Shown here: positions 35,110-43,766 of the stretch, piece by piece | How positions within the stretch are numbered: the stretch's first letter is position 1 | Layout of the letters: every line of letters starts with the position of its first letter | Source of the DNA: Lingula anatina | Taxonomy: Eukaryota; Brachiopoda; Lingulata; Lingulida; Lingulidae | Direction: 5' to 3' | NCBI RefSeq assembly: GCF_001039355.2 | Contig: NW_019775602.1 | Location: forward strand, 907,683-971,682 | DNA length: 64,000 bases | Notes under the pieces: model-generated | Told to the model about the DNA's origin: nothing | Seen by the model: the letters and a program-made list of their open reading frames with translations, nothing else | The model's database searches: none | Program-made: the position numbers and the translations under genes

Positions 35110-37155
35110 ATGGCGACGCACGCCAGGATTTTCATAAATTATGCAAATGTAAATGAGTTAATGCGGACTCCAGGTCTCACGGAAGACCAAGTGTTCAAAA
35201 TAGCCGAATTGAGGGAACGGTTTGGAAATTTAAATGTGCAGCAAGTGGAAAGTGCTTTGTGCTGCAGACTGGCTCCTCGTACGCTGGATATGGTGGACTT
35301 TGAGCCGAATCAGCGCTTGGGTGTGGGCAGCACGGCTGTTTCACTCAGGGAAAGGAAGGTGCAGGAGACAGGAGGATCTGGAAACTGGTTATGGAGGTTT
35401 TTCCGGTTTCTTCTAGGACTGTTCTTCGGATTTTCTGCTCAGGAGGAGAGCAACGCTTTCAATAGCGAAAGTGCGCCTCACGGAGGTGGCACGCGGCAGC
35501 TAGGAGGCTGTGAGGGTCAAATGAGTGCACATCGTAACTCGGAGGCCACGGTGCCGAAGAGGTTATTTGAGGATAGTGGACTGGAGGGAGCGAATTCGCC
35601 TCAACTTGTCAAACGGAGCCCAGGTAAAAATGTAGTTAAGAATGTAAATAGTGGGGTTCAGCAGGGGGGTCCTTATGTTCCGTATACACCTAGCCCCATG
35701 GGGGGTGGGGTAGCATTAGGTCCCGGGAGTCAGGATAGGGCTGTTTATACCCCTGAATTGTTTACACCTAGTCCAGGGGGGGGCGTTGTAAGGGAGACTC
35801 CTATGTCCGGGGATGTCCGGGGGGAGGGGTATGCTATTGGCCCAGGGGGTGGTGGCAGCTATTCGGGTTACCCTGGGAATCATAGCCCTCCAATGGCACC
35901 TGGTGTCAGTTCCCCAGTCATGCACCCTGGGAATCACGGATTCTCAGCACTGCACCCTGGAAATCACAGCTCTCCAGCCATGCACCCTGGGAATCACGGA
36001 TTCTCAGCACTGCACCCTGGAAATCACAGCTCTCCAGCCATGTACCCTGGGAATCACGGATTCTCAGTACAACACCCTGGAAGTCACAGCTCTCCAGACG
36101 TACACCCTGGGGATCACGGATCTCCAGTGGTGGGAAATGGATCGAATTCAGGGCACTTAGTGTATCATAGCACCCCAGTGGAGGGAGGTAGCCAGGACGA
36201 ACACCCTGTATTCCAGGGCTCTCCTATATTGAAACGGGGCGCGGCCTCGAGGAGGACTGCACGGCTCACGGAGCTAGGGGCAGAACAAGACTCAATAGAG
36301 AGGAGGAAGGTCAATCCTCCTAAGAGCTTAACTTTTAACGGACACGGAAGTTGGGCTGCTTTTAAGTTGCTTTTCTTACGACAGGCAGAGAGGGAGGATT
36401 GGGATCGCGACATGTCCCTGGATGCACTATGCCTCTGCCTGAAGGGTAAAGCCCTAGATTGTTGTGTGAACGTCACACGCAGGCTAGGTAAGCTCTCATA
36501 TGAAGGTCTCATGGAGGAATTGGAGACCTGTTACGGAGAAACGGACACACCGGCTACGGTCCGGTCCCAGCTACATAACGCTACTCAAGACGAGGCGGAA
36601 ACGGTGGATGAATGGGGAGTCAGGGTGCTACGTCTGACTTCTGAAGCGTATGCTCAGTTACCTAGGACATTCGTGGAGTCAGAGGCTGTAAGTCGGTTCT
36701 GCGCGGGCATGATTGATTCAGAGGCAGGTCAATCAATTTATATGCGACAGCCAGCCACCTTAAGGGAAGCGATGCAGCTGGCTAAGATGCATAGGGAAAT
36801 GCGAGTGACTATGGAGAATGCGGGAAAGAAATTGCGCCCGGGAGCCAAGCGAGCCAACCAGGTGACGCCTGCAGCAGAGGGTAACATTCCAGAGCTGGAA
36901 CAGATGAGGGATACCATCAAGGAAATGGAGAAGGCGTTGAAAGATGTCTGCCAGGAGCTGAGTAGGAGGTCATCTACCGGTTACGGCCACGGAGCCGCAC
37001 CCGGAAACCAGCGGGGCTGGGGACGGGGCAGCACTGGAAGCTCGGTGCTGTGTTATAAATGCAATCGGCAAGGGCACATTGCAAGGGAGTGCCCGCAGGT
37101 GGGAAACTCCACCGGGTCGAGGCCGGAGGCCAACCCTCGACCCAGCGATTCATAG
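35110..37155 (+). CDS. gag: Gag polyprotein of the Gypsy element
   Basis: The ATG at 35110 (context AAAATGG) gives 681 residues; an upstream in-frame TTG has no support. Domains: residues about 8-50 resemble a helix-hairpin-helix (ANVNELMRTPGL, then RERFGNLNVQQV), unusual for Gag. A Trp/Phe/Leu-rich hydrophobic stretch lies at about 91-111. A Gly/Pro/Ser-rich linker at about 200-340 contains repeated HPGNH units. The retrotransposon Gag core is at about 405-560 (LTFNGHGSWAAFKLLF onward). A CCHC zinc knuckle CYKCNRQGHIARECP is at about 648-662 (37051-37095). It packages the element's RNA. The frame is intact. The end overlaps pol, with the frameshift signal at 37101. Confidence 0.9.
   Translation: MATHARIFINYANVNELMRTPGLTEDQVFKIAELRERFGNLNVQQVESALCCRLAPRTLDMVDFEPNQRLGVGSTAVSLRERKVQETGGSGNWLWRFFRFLLGLFFGFSAQEESNAFNSESAPHGGGTRQLGGCEGQMSAHRNSEATVPKRLFEDSGLEGANSPQLVKRSPGKNVVKNVNSGVQQGGPYVPYTPSPMGGGVALGPGSQDRAVYTPELFTPSPGGGVVRETPMSGDVRGEGYAIGPGGGGSYSGYPGNHSPPMAPGVSSPVMHPGNHGFSALHPGNHSSPAMHPGNHGFSALHPGNHSSPAMYPGNHGFSVQHPGSHSSPDVHPGDHGSPVVGNGSNSGHLVYHSTPVEGGSQDEHPVFQGSPILKRGAASRRTARLTELGAEQDSIERRKVNPPKSLTFNGHGSWAAFKLLFLRQAEREDWDRDMSLDALCLCLKGKALDCCVNVTRRLGKLSYEGLMEELETCYGETDTPATVRSQLHNATQDEAETVDEWGVRVLRLTSEAYAQLPRTFVESEAVSRFCAGMIDSEAGQSIYMRQPATLREAMQLAKMHREMRVTMENAGKKLRPGAKRANQVTPAAEGNIPELEQMRDTIKEMEKALKDVCQELSRRSSTGYGHGAAPGNQRGWGRGSTGSSVLCYKCNRQGHIARECPQVGNSTGSRPEANPRPSDS
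35890..36130 (+). repeat. tandem repeats inside gag encoding HPGNH units
   Basis: About eight units of roughly 30 bases occur, based on CACCCTGGGAATCACGG, alternating GFSAL and SSPAM/SSPAV-like spacers. The last units are more diverged. Copy number is likely to vary between insertions. Confidence 0.85.
37101..37143 (+). promoter_or_regulatory. programmed -1 ribosomal frameshift signal (gag-pol)
   Basis: The heptamer GGGAAAC at 37101-37107 is in the gag frame as G GGA AAC, the X XXY YYZ form. A six-base spacer (TCCACC) follows. Then comes a perfect 9 bp stem, GGGTCGAGG at 37114-37122 with CCTCGACCC at 37135-37143, closing a 12 nt loop. The pol frame is exactly -1 and gag stops at 37153. All requirements for eukaryotic -1 frameshifting are met. 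Confidence 0.9.
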
Positions 37156-40100
37156 GCCCAGATGTTATAAATAAGCCCATTAAGAAACTCAGGGTACCAG
37201 AGGAGTCAGCAGTTTCGGATATTAAGTGCACTGTACCCACGGAGGTACAGGGTGTGCAATCAGAATTTACTCGACAGGGGGCAGCACTAGTCCAAGACAA
37301 GCCCAACCGTGATACGAGTCACGTTGAATCACCAACTAGGGCAGATGAGGCTACCACAGGGGGAATACAGGGCACGGTTCCTGCTCCCATGGTAGTGGTG
37401 CGACAAATCGGAACAGTGGCGGATTATTCACTTCAGATGAAAGTGGGAAACATTGCTGTGAATGCTGTAGTGGACACTGCGGCTCAAGTTACGATACTTT
37501 CAGACCGCATTTACAACAGTCTTAAGAAACAACCTAAGAGGTTGAATTCAGTACAGCTTTTAGCCGCTGGTCGGGAAATGGTGATGCAGGGGTTTACAGC
37601 AGGCCCTGTTAAGTTAAAGATTGGACATAAGTGGTATGCTGTGAGGCTATACGTAGCCCCCATTGAACAAGATATGCTGCTGGGAATGGACATTATGAAG
37701 GACTTAGGGCAGGCAGTAGTGGATGTCGGCAGAGGAGTGATGCAGTTTGACGGCATGTATCTGACATTAGACGCTAATTCAGATAAGGGAACACCTCAGA
37801 TGGCCAGGGTCACTGTCGCACGGCGCCAGGTGATACCCCCTTACTCCGCTGCCAGGGTGGCCTGTAAGTTAGATGTAGATCTTCCTAGTTATGTAATAGA
37901 GCCAAAGGTGGGGGGTACTGGTAAGTTCCTTGCTCCCAGGGTTATTCGTAATGGGGGGTCTGAACCCATCATGGTCCTCATAAATCCCAGTGAGAGGCAC
38001 AGACTACTGCGTAAGGGTACTGAAGTGGGGCGGGCTTTTACCTATGCGGGTATTATAACGTCTGGGGAGCCCCTGGGGGATCCGTTATGTTTCCCTAGTA
38101 ACCAAGGGGAGGGTGGCAGGTCACCTGGGGCGGAGGTCATTCACTGCATACCACCAGCAGTGCAGTCAGTCACGGCACGGACCGATGACGAGGTCAATGA
38201 TGAGGCGCGACGCGTGCCTTCTCATTTAAAGCAGGTGTATGAGGAATCCAGTGCAGAATTAGACGATCAGCAGAAAGTTCAGCTAGCGAGATTACTCACG
38301 GAGTATCAAGATGTGTTTGCTAGAGACGAATTTGATTTAGGAAACTTCACATTGGTTGAGCATAAGATAGACACCGGTACTGCTCTTCCGATAAAGCAGA
38401 GAATGCGGCGAACGCCACGGTGCTTTGTGGGCGAGGAGGAAGCCCATTTACAGAAGATGTTGAAGGCAGGAGTGATTCAGGAGTCAACTTCCGACTGGGC
38501 GTCGGCGCCAGTGTTAATACGGAAGAAAGATGGCTCTGTGAGGTGGTGTATCGATTACCGTGCGTTGAATGCCGTGACCACTAAGGACGTGTTCCCATTA
38601 CCCTTAGTCGACGACTGTTTGGATACCTTGTCGGGTAATGTGTATTTTTCTAAGTTGGACGCCAACTCTGCGTATTGGCAGGTGCCCATACGTGAAGAGG
38701 ATCGGAAAAAGACAGCTTTCATTACGAAATATGGTCTCTATGAGCATGTGCGTATGGCATTTGGTCTGTGCGGGGCGCCCGCGACCTATGCTCGGATAAT
38801 GAACTTAGTTTTCCGTGGAATGTCCTGGAAAACTGTGCTGGCATTTCTAGATGACATAGTGGTACTCGGTACTACTTTTGATGTGCATTTACAGAACCTA
38901 AGGGACGCCCTTGAAAGGTTCCGCAGCTACGAGCTGAAGCTTAAGCCAAAGAAATGCATCTTCTTTAAGAAGGAGATTGAATTTCTCGGACGGATAGTGA
39001 CAGGGGAGACGCTCTCCATGTCTGATCATGACATTAAGGCTGTCACGGAATGGCCTACACCAACATGTGCCAAAGATGTGGAGAAATTCATGGGCTTGGC
39101 TAATTACCATCGAGCCTTTATTAAAAACTTCAGTGAGATAGCGGCACCCCTGTACGCTGTAACTGGAAAGAGTTACGAGTGGGGTGAGGAACAAGCACGG
39201 GCTTTTACGGCATTAAAGGGGGCATTAACATCTCCCCCGGTTCTTTCTGTTCCCACGGTGGACGGAGAGTTCATTTTAGATACAGACGCAAGTGACTTTG
39301 CTATAGGAGCAGAGCTTATTCAAGTACAAGATGGCCAGGAGAAAGTGATAGCTTACGGTAGCTATGGATTAACCAGGGAACAGAGGAGGTATTGTACGAC
39401 ACGCAAGGAACTCTTGGCGGTGGTACGATTCACCCGACAGTTCAGGTACTATTTATTGGGGAAACCATTTACTATTAGGACTGACCATTCGAGTTTAAGA
39501 TGGCTGATGAAATTTCGGGAGCCGCAGGGTCAGCTGGCGAGATGGCTGGAAGAGCTCTCACAGTACGACATGGTGTTGTCTCATCGCGCTGGGCGCAAAC
39601 ATGGGAATGCGGACGCGCTGTCTAGAGCGACTCACACGGGGCAGTGCAAAGCAGGCACCAGGGGGCGGCTAGATGCTCTACCATGTGGTGGATGCGGGTA
39701 TTGCAGGCGGGCCCACGAGAATTGGGTGGGTTTCGAGGAGGAAGTGGATGATGTTATTCCGCTAGCACAGGGTGCGNTCGAGATTCACAAGGCCCGTACT
39801 ACGCCGTACCGGCCGGCCAGCAATGGCCAGGTAGAGCGCTATAACCGCACTCTCATGGATGCGGTACGCTGCTTCACGGAGAAGGCCCAGAACGGCTGGG
39901 ACTTGCGTCTACAACAGATTGCCGGGGCACTTAGGGCATCTGTAAACCGGATGACGGGGTACACTCCCAACAGGTTAATGTTGGGGAGGGAGGTGAACGC
40001 ACCTGCAGGTTTAATGTTCCCACGGAGGAGCATCAATTTTGAAGATTCAGATAGCTATGCCGCACGGTTGGCAGCTGATCTGATGGAAGCCCACGAGACG

Positions 40101-40589
40101 GCTCGGGGTAAACTGCGAGTAGCCTCTAAAAGAATGAAGAGGGACTATGACTTAAGGATACTCGAGCGACCGTATGCTGTGGGAGATACAGTATATGTGC
40201 TGGATACTGCGGCAGCCAAGGGGAAGTGTAAGAAATTGTGCCCACCATGGAGGGGGCCAGGTTTAATTGTAGCACGGCTCAGTTCAAACCTGTTCCGCGT
40301 TAAGGTGCGGAATGCAGTCTTTGTGACCAACCACGATAGGTTGAAGCCTTGTCGAGACAAGGAGGTGCCCCAGTGGATACAACATTGGAGGAAGAATCCA
40401 GTGCCCGACTCCACGGCGAGGGGCGATGACCGGGTATATTGCAGTTGCCGTCAACCCTGGCAGGGTAGATTTATGCTGCAATGTGATTACTGCGGGGAGT
40501 GGTATCACGGGTCATGTGTTAATGTGACGGCCACGGATGCCTTAAGCATTAACAAGTACAAATGCCAAGACTGCATACGCCGAGCTTAA
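37101..40589 (+). CDS. pol: Pol polyprotein of the Gypsy element (protease, RT, RNase H, partial integrase, PHD finger)
   Basis: It is read after -1 frameshifting at 37101; the frame is open from 37059. The aspartic protease has VVDTAAQVTIL (DTA at 37473). The reverse transcriptase has RWCIDYRALNAVT, then SKLDANSAYWQ, AFGLCGAP and FLDD at 38844-38855 (active-site motif). RNase H begins with ILDTDASDFAIG (39279) and has TDHSSL and NADALSR. The frame then meets an N at 39777 and resumes within the integrase core at TTPYRPASNGQVERYN, which holds the catalytic Glu. The zinc finger and the two Asp are missing. A GPY/F-like part (CPPWRGPGLIV) follows at about 40235. The last 50 codons are a PHD finger, listed separately. 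Apart from the gap no stop interrupts it. It acts in copying the element's RNA and inserting the DNA. Confidence 0.9.
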   Translation, partial: GKLHRVEAGGQPSTQRFIGPDVINKPIKKLRVPEESAVSDIKCTVPTEVQGVQSEFTRQGAALVQDKPNRDTSHVESPTRADEATTGGIQGTVPAPMVVVRQIGTVADYSLQMKVGNIAVNAVVDTAAQVTILSDRIYNSLKKQPKRLNSVQLLAAGREMVMQGFTAGPVKLKIGHKWYAVRLYVAPIEQDMLLGMDIMKDLGQAVVDVGRGVMQFDGMYLTLDANSDKGTPQMARVTVARRQVIPPYSAARVACKLDVDLPSYVIEPKVGGTGKFLAPRVIRNGGSEPIMVLINPSERHRLLRKGTEVGRAFTYAGIITSGEPLGDPLCFPSNQGEGGRSPGAEVIHCIPPAVQSVTARTDDEVNDEARRVPSHLKQVYEESSAELDDQQKVQLARLLTEYQDVFARDEFDLGNFTLVEHKIDTGTALPIKQRMRRTPRCFVGEEEAHLQKMLKAGVIQESTSDWASAPVLIRKKDGSVRWCIDYRALNAVTTKDVFPLPLVDDCLDTLSGNVYFSKLDANSAYWQVPIREEDRKKTAFITKYGLYEHVRMAFGLCGAPATYARIMNLVFRGMSWKTVLAFLDDIVVLGTTFDVHLQNLRDALERFRSYELKLKPKKCIFFKKEIEFLGRIVTGETLSMSDHDIKAVTEWPTPTCAKDVEKFMGLANYHRAFIKNFSEIAAPLYAVTGKSYEWGEEQARAFTALKGALTSPPVLSVPTVDGEFILDTDASDFAIGAELIQVQDGQEKVIAYGSYGLTREQRRYCTTRKELLAVVRFTRQFRYYLLGKPFTIRTDHSSLRWLMKFREPQGQLARWLEELSQYDMVLSHRAGRKHGNADALSRATHTGQCKAGTRGRLDALPCGGCGYCRRAHENWVGFEEEVDDVIPLAQGAXEIHKARTTPYRPASNGQVERYNRTLMDAVRCFTEKAQNGWDLRLQQIAGALRASVNRMTGYTPNRLMLGREVNAPAGLMFPRRSINFEDSDSYAARLAADLMEAHETARGKLRVASKRMKRDYDLRILERPYAVGDTVYVLDTAAAKGKCKKLCPPWRGPGLIVARLSSNLFRVKVRNAVFVTNHDRLKPCRDKEVPQWIQHWRKNPVPDSTARGDDRVYCSCRQPWQGRFMLQCDYCGEWYHGSCVNVTATDALSINKYKCQDCIRRA
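39777..39777. other. assembly gap (single N) in the integrase
   Basis: Protein before the N (VDDVIPLAQGA) does not lead into protein after it (EIHKARTTPYRP). The HHCC zinc finger and the first two catalytic Asp of the integrase are absent, about 200 or more residues by comparison with the family. Unlike the other N positions, no duplicated ends are seen. Confidence 0.85.
40437..40574 (+). other. PHD finger at the C-terminus of Pol
   Basis: The pattern YCSC(x9)FMLQCDYC(x2)WYHGSC(x16)YKCQDC has the full C4-H-C3 zinc ligand set of PHD fingers. It resembles the H3K4me3 readers of the PHF8/DIDO/CXXC1 type. The residues that form the aromatic cage there are kept: the Tyr before the first Cys, the Met of FML and the Trp before YH. 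It sits where chromoviruses carry a chromodomain, so it may tether the integrase to active chromatin. That function is inferred. Confidence 0.8.
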
Positions 40590-40591
40590 GG

Positions 40592-40884
40592 GCTGAAGAA
40601 TTGGATGTATACTTAGGCGTCACGGGCGCTTCGCAGAACATGAGGGGCCTGTCAATGCCAAGGCGCATGACATGTTACGAACCTTGCCCCTGGGAAGACT
40701 ACTCTTGGAGACGGATGCTCCGTATTTCAACATTCAACGGAACAAGTGTTCTACTCCAGCTCTGCTTGGTCACGTGGCCAAGTTAGTGGCGGAGATCCGG
40801 GGAGAGCGATGGCGAGAAGTGTTGCGCCAGACCAGGGATAACGCACGGCGTTTATACCTGGAGAAAAAGGGCCCAGACGGTTAG
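40592..40884 (+). pseudogene. TatD-family nuclease C-terminal fragment, frameshifted
   Basis: After the pol stop, one frame gives LDVYLGVTGAS. A second frame then gives LPLGRLLLETDAPYF (about 40684-40728) and continues to VAEIRGERW, RQTRDNARRLYLEKK and a TAG at 40882. LLLETDAP is the signature around the metal-binding Asp of TatD-type DNases, and the NARRL(Y/F) end also matches. The two parts are separated by a one-base frame change near 40635-40650. The N-terminal two thirds of a TatD barrel are absent. It lies between pol and the polypurine tract, the place of an env or a captured gene. Capture of a host TATDN-like gene is the likely origin. Confidence 0.65.
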
Positions 40885-41089
40885 AAGGGCAAGGGTGTGG
40901 TCAGGCTGGGTGCGACCTGATCAGGATTAGTGGTTTTGATGGGACGCCCATCATCACTGCAAGCACTTATCCCCTGAGTCCCACGGGGACAGGCGGGTAT
41001 TTTCCCTTTCCCACGGAGGAAAGTGGACTTTTAGTGGACTTTGGTGGACTCGGCACTGACACGACCGAGAAGGCACGGTCCTTCAAGGT

Positions 41090-41103
41090 AAAACGGGGGA
41101 GAG
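41090..41103 (+). other. polypurine tract
   Basis: AAAACGGGGGAGAG ends immediately before the 3' LTR. It is the expected primer site for plus-strand DNA synthesis of an LTR element. Confidence 0.85.
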
Positions 41104-41331
41104 TGTAGTGCCGAGGGGTCATTGCATGACCCGGAAGCGTGTCACGGCGCATGCGTAGTAGTGAGTAGAAGTTGAGAGCGTTGGAGTTGAGCATGGCGCG
41201 TTCAAGCGCATGGTGCTGAGTTGTGGTGAAGAGAGAATTAACAAGAAAACGAGGACTTGGATGCCTATCCAGAAAAGGTAGGCACTTTACTTATTCATAG
41301 GCCAGTTGTAACGTACAACCCGGTTTCTATA
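41104..41331 (+). repeat. 3' LTR
   Basis: It is 228 bp, nearly the same as 34612-34843, and begins TGTAGTGCC after the polypurine tract. The few differences from the 5' LTR suggest a fairly recent insertion, if both belong to one copy. Confidence 0.9.
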
Positions 41332-42520
41332 AAACCAAAGGCACATGACAAAGTCTGTTTCCTCCACTTTCGTGAGGAAGATTACACTTCTACGTAAGTT
41401 GTAGGCCTACTTGCTGTTGTCGCTTTTAGTATTAATAATGAGTTTGTCAACTTATTCATTAGGTCTTTGTTATCGATGTTTAAATAATTGTGTCGTTTAA
41501 CGTGCTTAGAATGTTAATTTTTAAGACATTCTTCACCTAACATTATGTAGCGATTTGGGGGAGAAAACACTCTACCGACTAAGCTACCGAGCCCGGGTCA
41601 ACCCCGACCAGCCACTACAATTTTTTCTTCGTTTTTATGTGATAATACATAAGGTTTTTTAAAGGCCACGTTTTCAAATTAGGACAACTTGATTTTTATT
41701 GTATTAATAATCGTTATGTTCACTCCTTTTGCAGATGAGAGAAAAAGACTGATGCCAGGAACGATACCATCCATATTTCCATTTAATAATTCGCAAAGTA
41801 TCAGATCCGATGAAGTGGAGGTAAATATACCGCATGATATAATAACAGATTTATAAATAAAATGTTTCTTTTTATTTGTATAATTATCTGTCTTAATACT
41901 AAAAATACTAGAGACGGACTAAAGGGGACAAGAGGCAGTCAGATCTGCGTCATTTCTGTCATCTACACAGATTTTATGTGTTAATTAACAATGCATTTTT
42001 CTTTGTGTAATTTATTAACTTATGTATTTATTTTTTGTTGTATCCTATATAGGATGAGTCTCAAGCAGATGAAGCAGTGGCAGACAAACATGAAGACTGC
42101 GCTGGTGAGAGCCAAAAAGAAAGTACAGCTTCCTAGTGTGATATCACTACGCCATCAGACACAAGAGAAAGCATCATGCTGTACCAGAAAAATGCAAAGG
42201 CTGTCCAGTATCAAACTGGATTTAGTCATATTGAACATTTCATGTTGTTTTTCAATGGCCTTGGGCCAGCAGCTCACCACTTGAATTTCAAATGTTTGTC
42301 ACCAGGGCCAATGTTTTTTGATCATTATGAAACTGAGACAAGCCTTTGACGATTATTTAGCTCTCTGTTTCAAGCTATCGGTAACAACGGTGTCAGAAAT
42401 AATAAGCACATGGATCAACTTTGTTTTTCCAACTCAGTGAAATGAACATTTGGCCAGAACGTGACATTGTTGACGACTATATGTCTGTAAATTTTAAGAA
42501 ATATGGAGTATTGATTTCAT
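41332..42520 (+). pseudogene. THAP-domain / HTH transposase remnant (ISL2EU-like)
   Basis: Directly after the LTR the frame reads KVCFLHFREEDYTS, the C-x2-H half of a THAP zinc finger, up to a GTAAGT donor at 41395. After an acceptor at about 41735 the frame RKRLMPGTIPSIF gives the THAP end (AVPSIF block). A third exon from 42053 runs in frame to a TAG, beyond which the same frame continues with YQTGFSHIEHFMLFFNGLGP. LSVTTVSEIISTWINF and QLSEMNIWPERDIV, in other frames, match the helix-turn-helix region before DDE_Tnp_4 transposases. The catalytic domain is gone. The first half of the THAP finger is missing; an ATGGCGTCAGCG at 34591, left of the retrotransposon, may be its start. Confidence 0.6.
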
Positions 42521-42854
42521 GGGTAAACAACAGTGACTGGCATAATTTGTCCATGTCTTGTCTTTCGGTTGCATTCAAAATATCACCAAACCTAAAAATA
42601 ATAAAATTAAATTAGTGAGATAGGTTTTTTTACTGTTCTTTTCAATTTGTATTCCAAATGCAAAATGAAATTGTACATTCATAGGATTAAATGTTGACCT
42701 TCAAACCATGATATATCATCTCACAACTTGTATTTCTGTATTATATATAATGCAACTACAGGTATATATAGTAGCTCAAGCTAGGACATGATATTGATAC
42801 AAGACATTTGAACAAGTAAAAAACAAGCAAACTTATTTTCGTTTGCACACCTAC

Positions 42855-42955
42855 CTCGATGCTGTTATTCTCCATGATCTTTCTTCATGCCACACTCGAC
42901 TTTTACTTTGGCCTCTAGTTCTGTTTTCAAGTTCTGACACTTCCTTCTCTGTGAC
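42855..42955 (-). pseudogene. YqaJ-nuclease-like exon
   Basis: The acceptor TTGGTAG and donor GTAGGT bound a 101 nt exon. In phase 0 it reads SELENRTRGQSKSRVWHEER and then WRITASR, typical of the start of YqaJ-type exonucleases in invertebrate transposon genes. Together with the SAP exon upstream it would be the second gene of an ISL2EU-like element. Phases of the two exons do not match directly, so an exon is missing or the copy has decayed. Confidence 0.5.
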
Positions 42956-43466
42956 CTACCAACATCAATGCAATTATGAGGGAGTGAAAAAACAATGATG
43001 CTAACAAAACGATGCTAACATTCTTGGCAAACACTGTTTTGATTGTCTACCTCATCTATACTTAGTTATGTCAACTGTCATTGACATAAAACACGCATCA
43101 TGCAACCCTTGTTTCTCCTTTACAAATTTGTGTTGACACAAGTCATGTGTTAAATGTCGGACCTGGTACACGAAACTTGATTACCGAAACGAACGGTCCT
43201 TTATCGACTAGGAGTGCCTACAATAAACATATTTTAAACATAAATACCTTCATTATATTCTCGGAATATGGAAATACGCAATGACAATATCATTATCTTG
43301 AAATATAGTAATAAATTAGGCATAGTAGTAGTGCGGAACTAGCCGCCGCTTACACCTGGCTTTTGACAGGGAGCTCACACAGAAACCCATATTTACGGGA
43401 AGATTCGAGCGCGAAACCTTCAATATTAATGATACAATTGACACATTTATAAGTAAACACACTAAC

Positions 43467-43567
43467 CTTTCTACCAAATCCTGTTTATTTCCTCTAGTGG
43501 AGGCTCCTCTTTCAACTTGTGTAAGTTTTAACTTCGCCGCCGTTTGCTTCCCATACTCTAAAGCCAT
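43467..43567 (-). pseudogene. SAP-domain start exon of the transposon-encoded nuclease
   Basis: From ATG at 43567 the exon encodes MALEYGKQTAAKLKLTQVE and then RGASTRGNKQDLVER, a SAP DNA-binding motif, and reaches a GTTAGT donor. First exons of this kind are common in SAP/YqaJ proteins carried by DNA transposons. It points towards the THAP gene on the other strand, giving the convergent two-gene layout of an ISL2EU-like element with ends near 34.5 and 43.6 kb. Confidence 0.5.
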
Positions 43568-43766
43568 TTCTACACGGACGCGAAAACGAGGCTATCTTCA
43601 ATAACCACTATTACCCCAGCGCCCTCTTTAGGACAAACGGCTCCGCGTATAGCCCCATTGCCGTCGGGGAAAGTGTTAGGGATGCGCTCTAGGATGTGCA
43701 CACAATAGCAGGCGGTCTTGGCCACATTCGCCAAGCGAAAAATGGTTCGAAAACACGGTCGTGTTA

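Larger units (their letters stand above)
34612..41331 (+). mobile_element. Ty3/Gypsy LTR retrotransposon with PHD finger and TatD-like fragment
   Basis: The parts in order are 5' LTR, primer binding site, gag, pol in the -1 frame, TatD-like fragment, polypurine tract and 3' LTR. The order protease, reverse transcriptase, RNase H, integrase and the GPY/F-like module define Ty3/Gypsy. A single N at 39777 removes the front half of the integrase, so left and right halves might come from different genomic copies. No target site duplication is seen (GGTGA left, AAACC right). The right flank is a THAP transposase exon, so the element is nested in another transposon. Confidence 0.9.

Noticed and set aside
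37059-37100. ATG at 37059 as the start of pol
   Set aside because: It lies within the gag zinc-knuckle region, and the frameshift signal at 37101 explains pol expression better.
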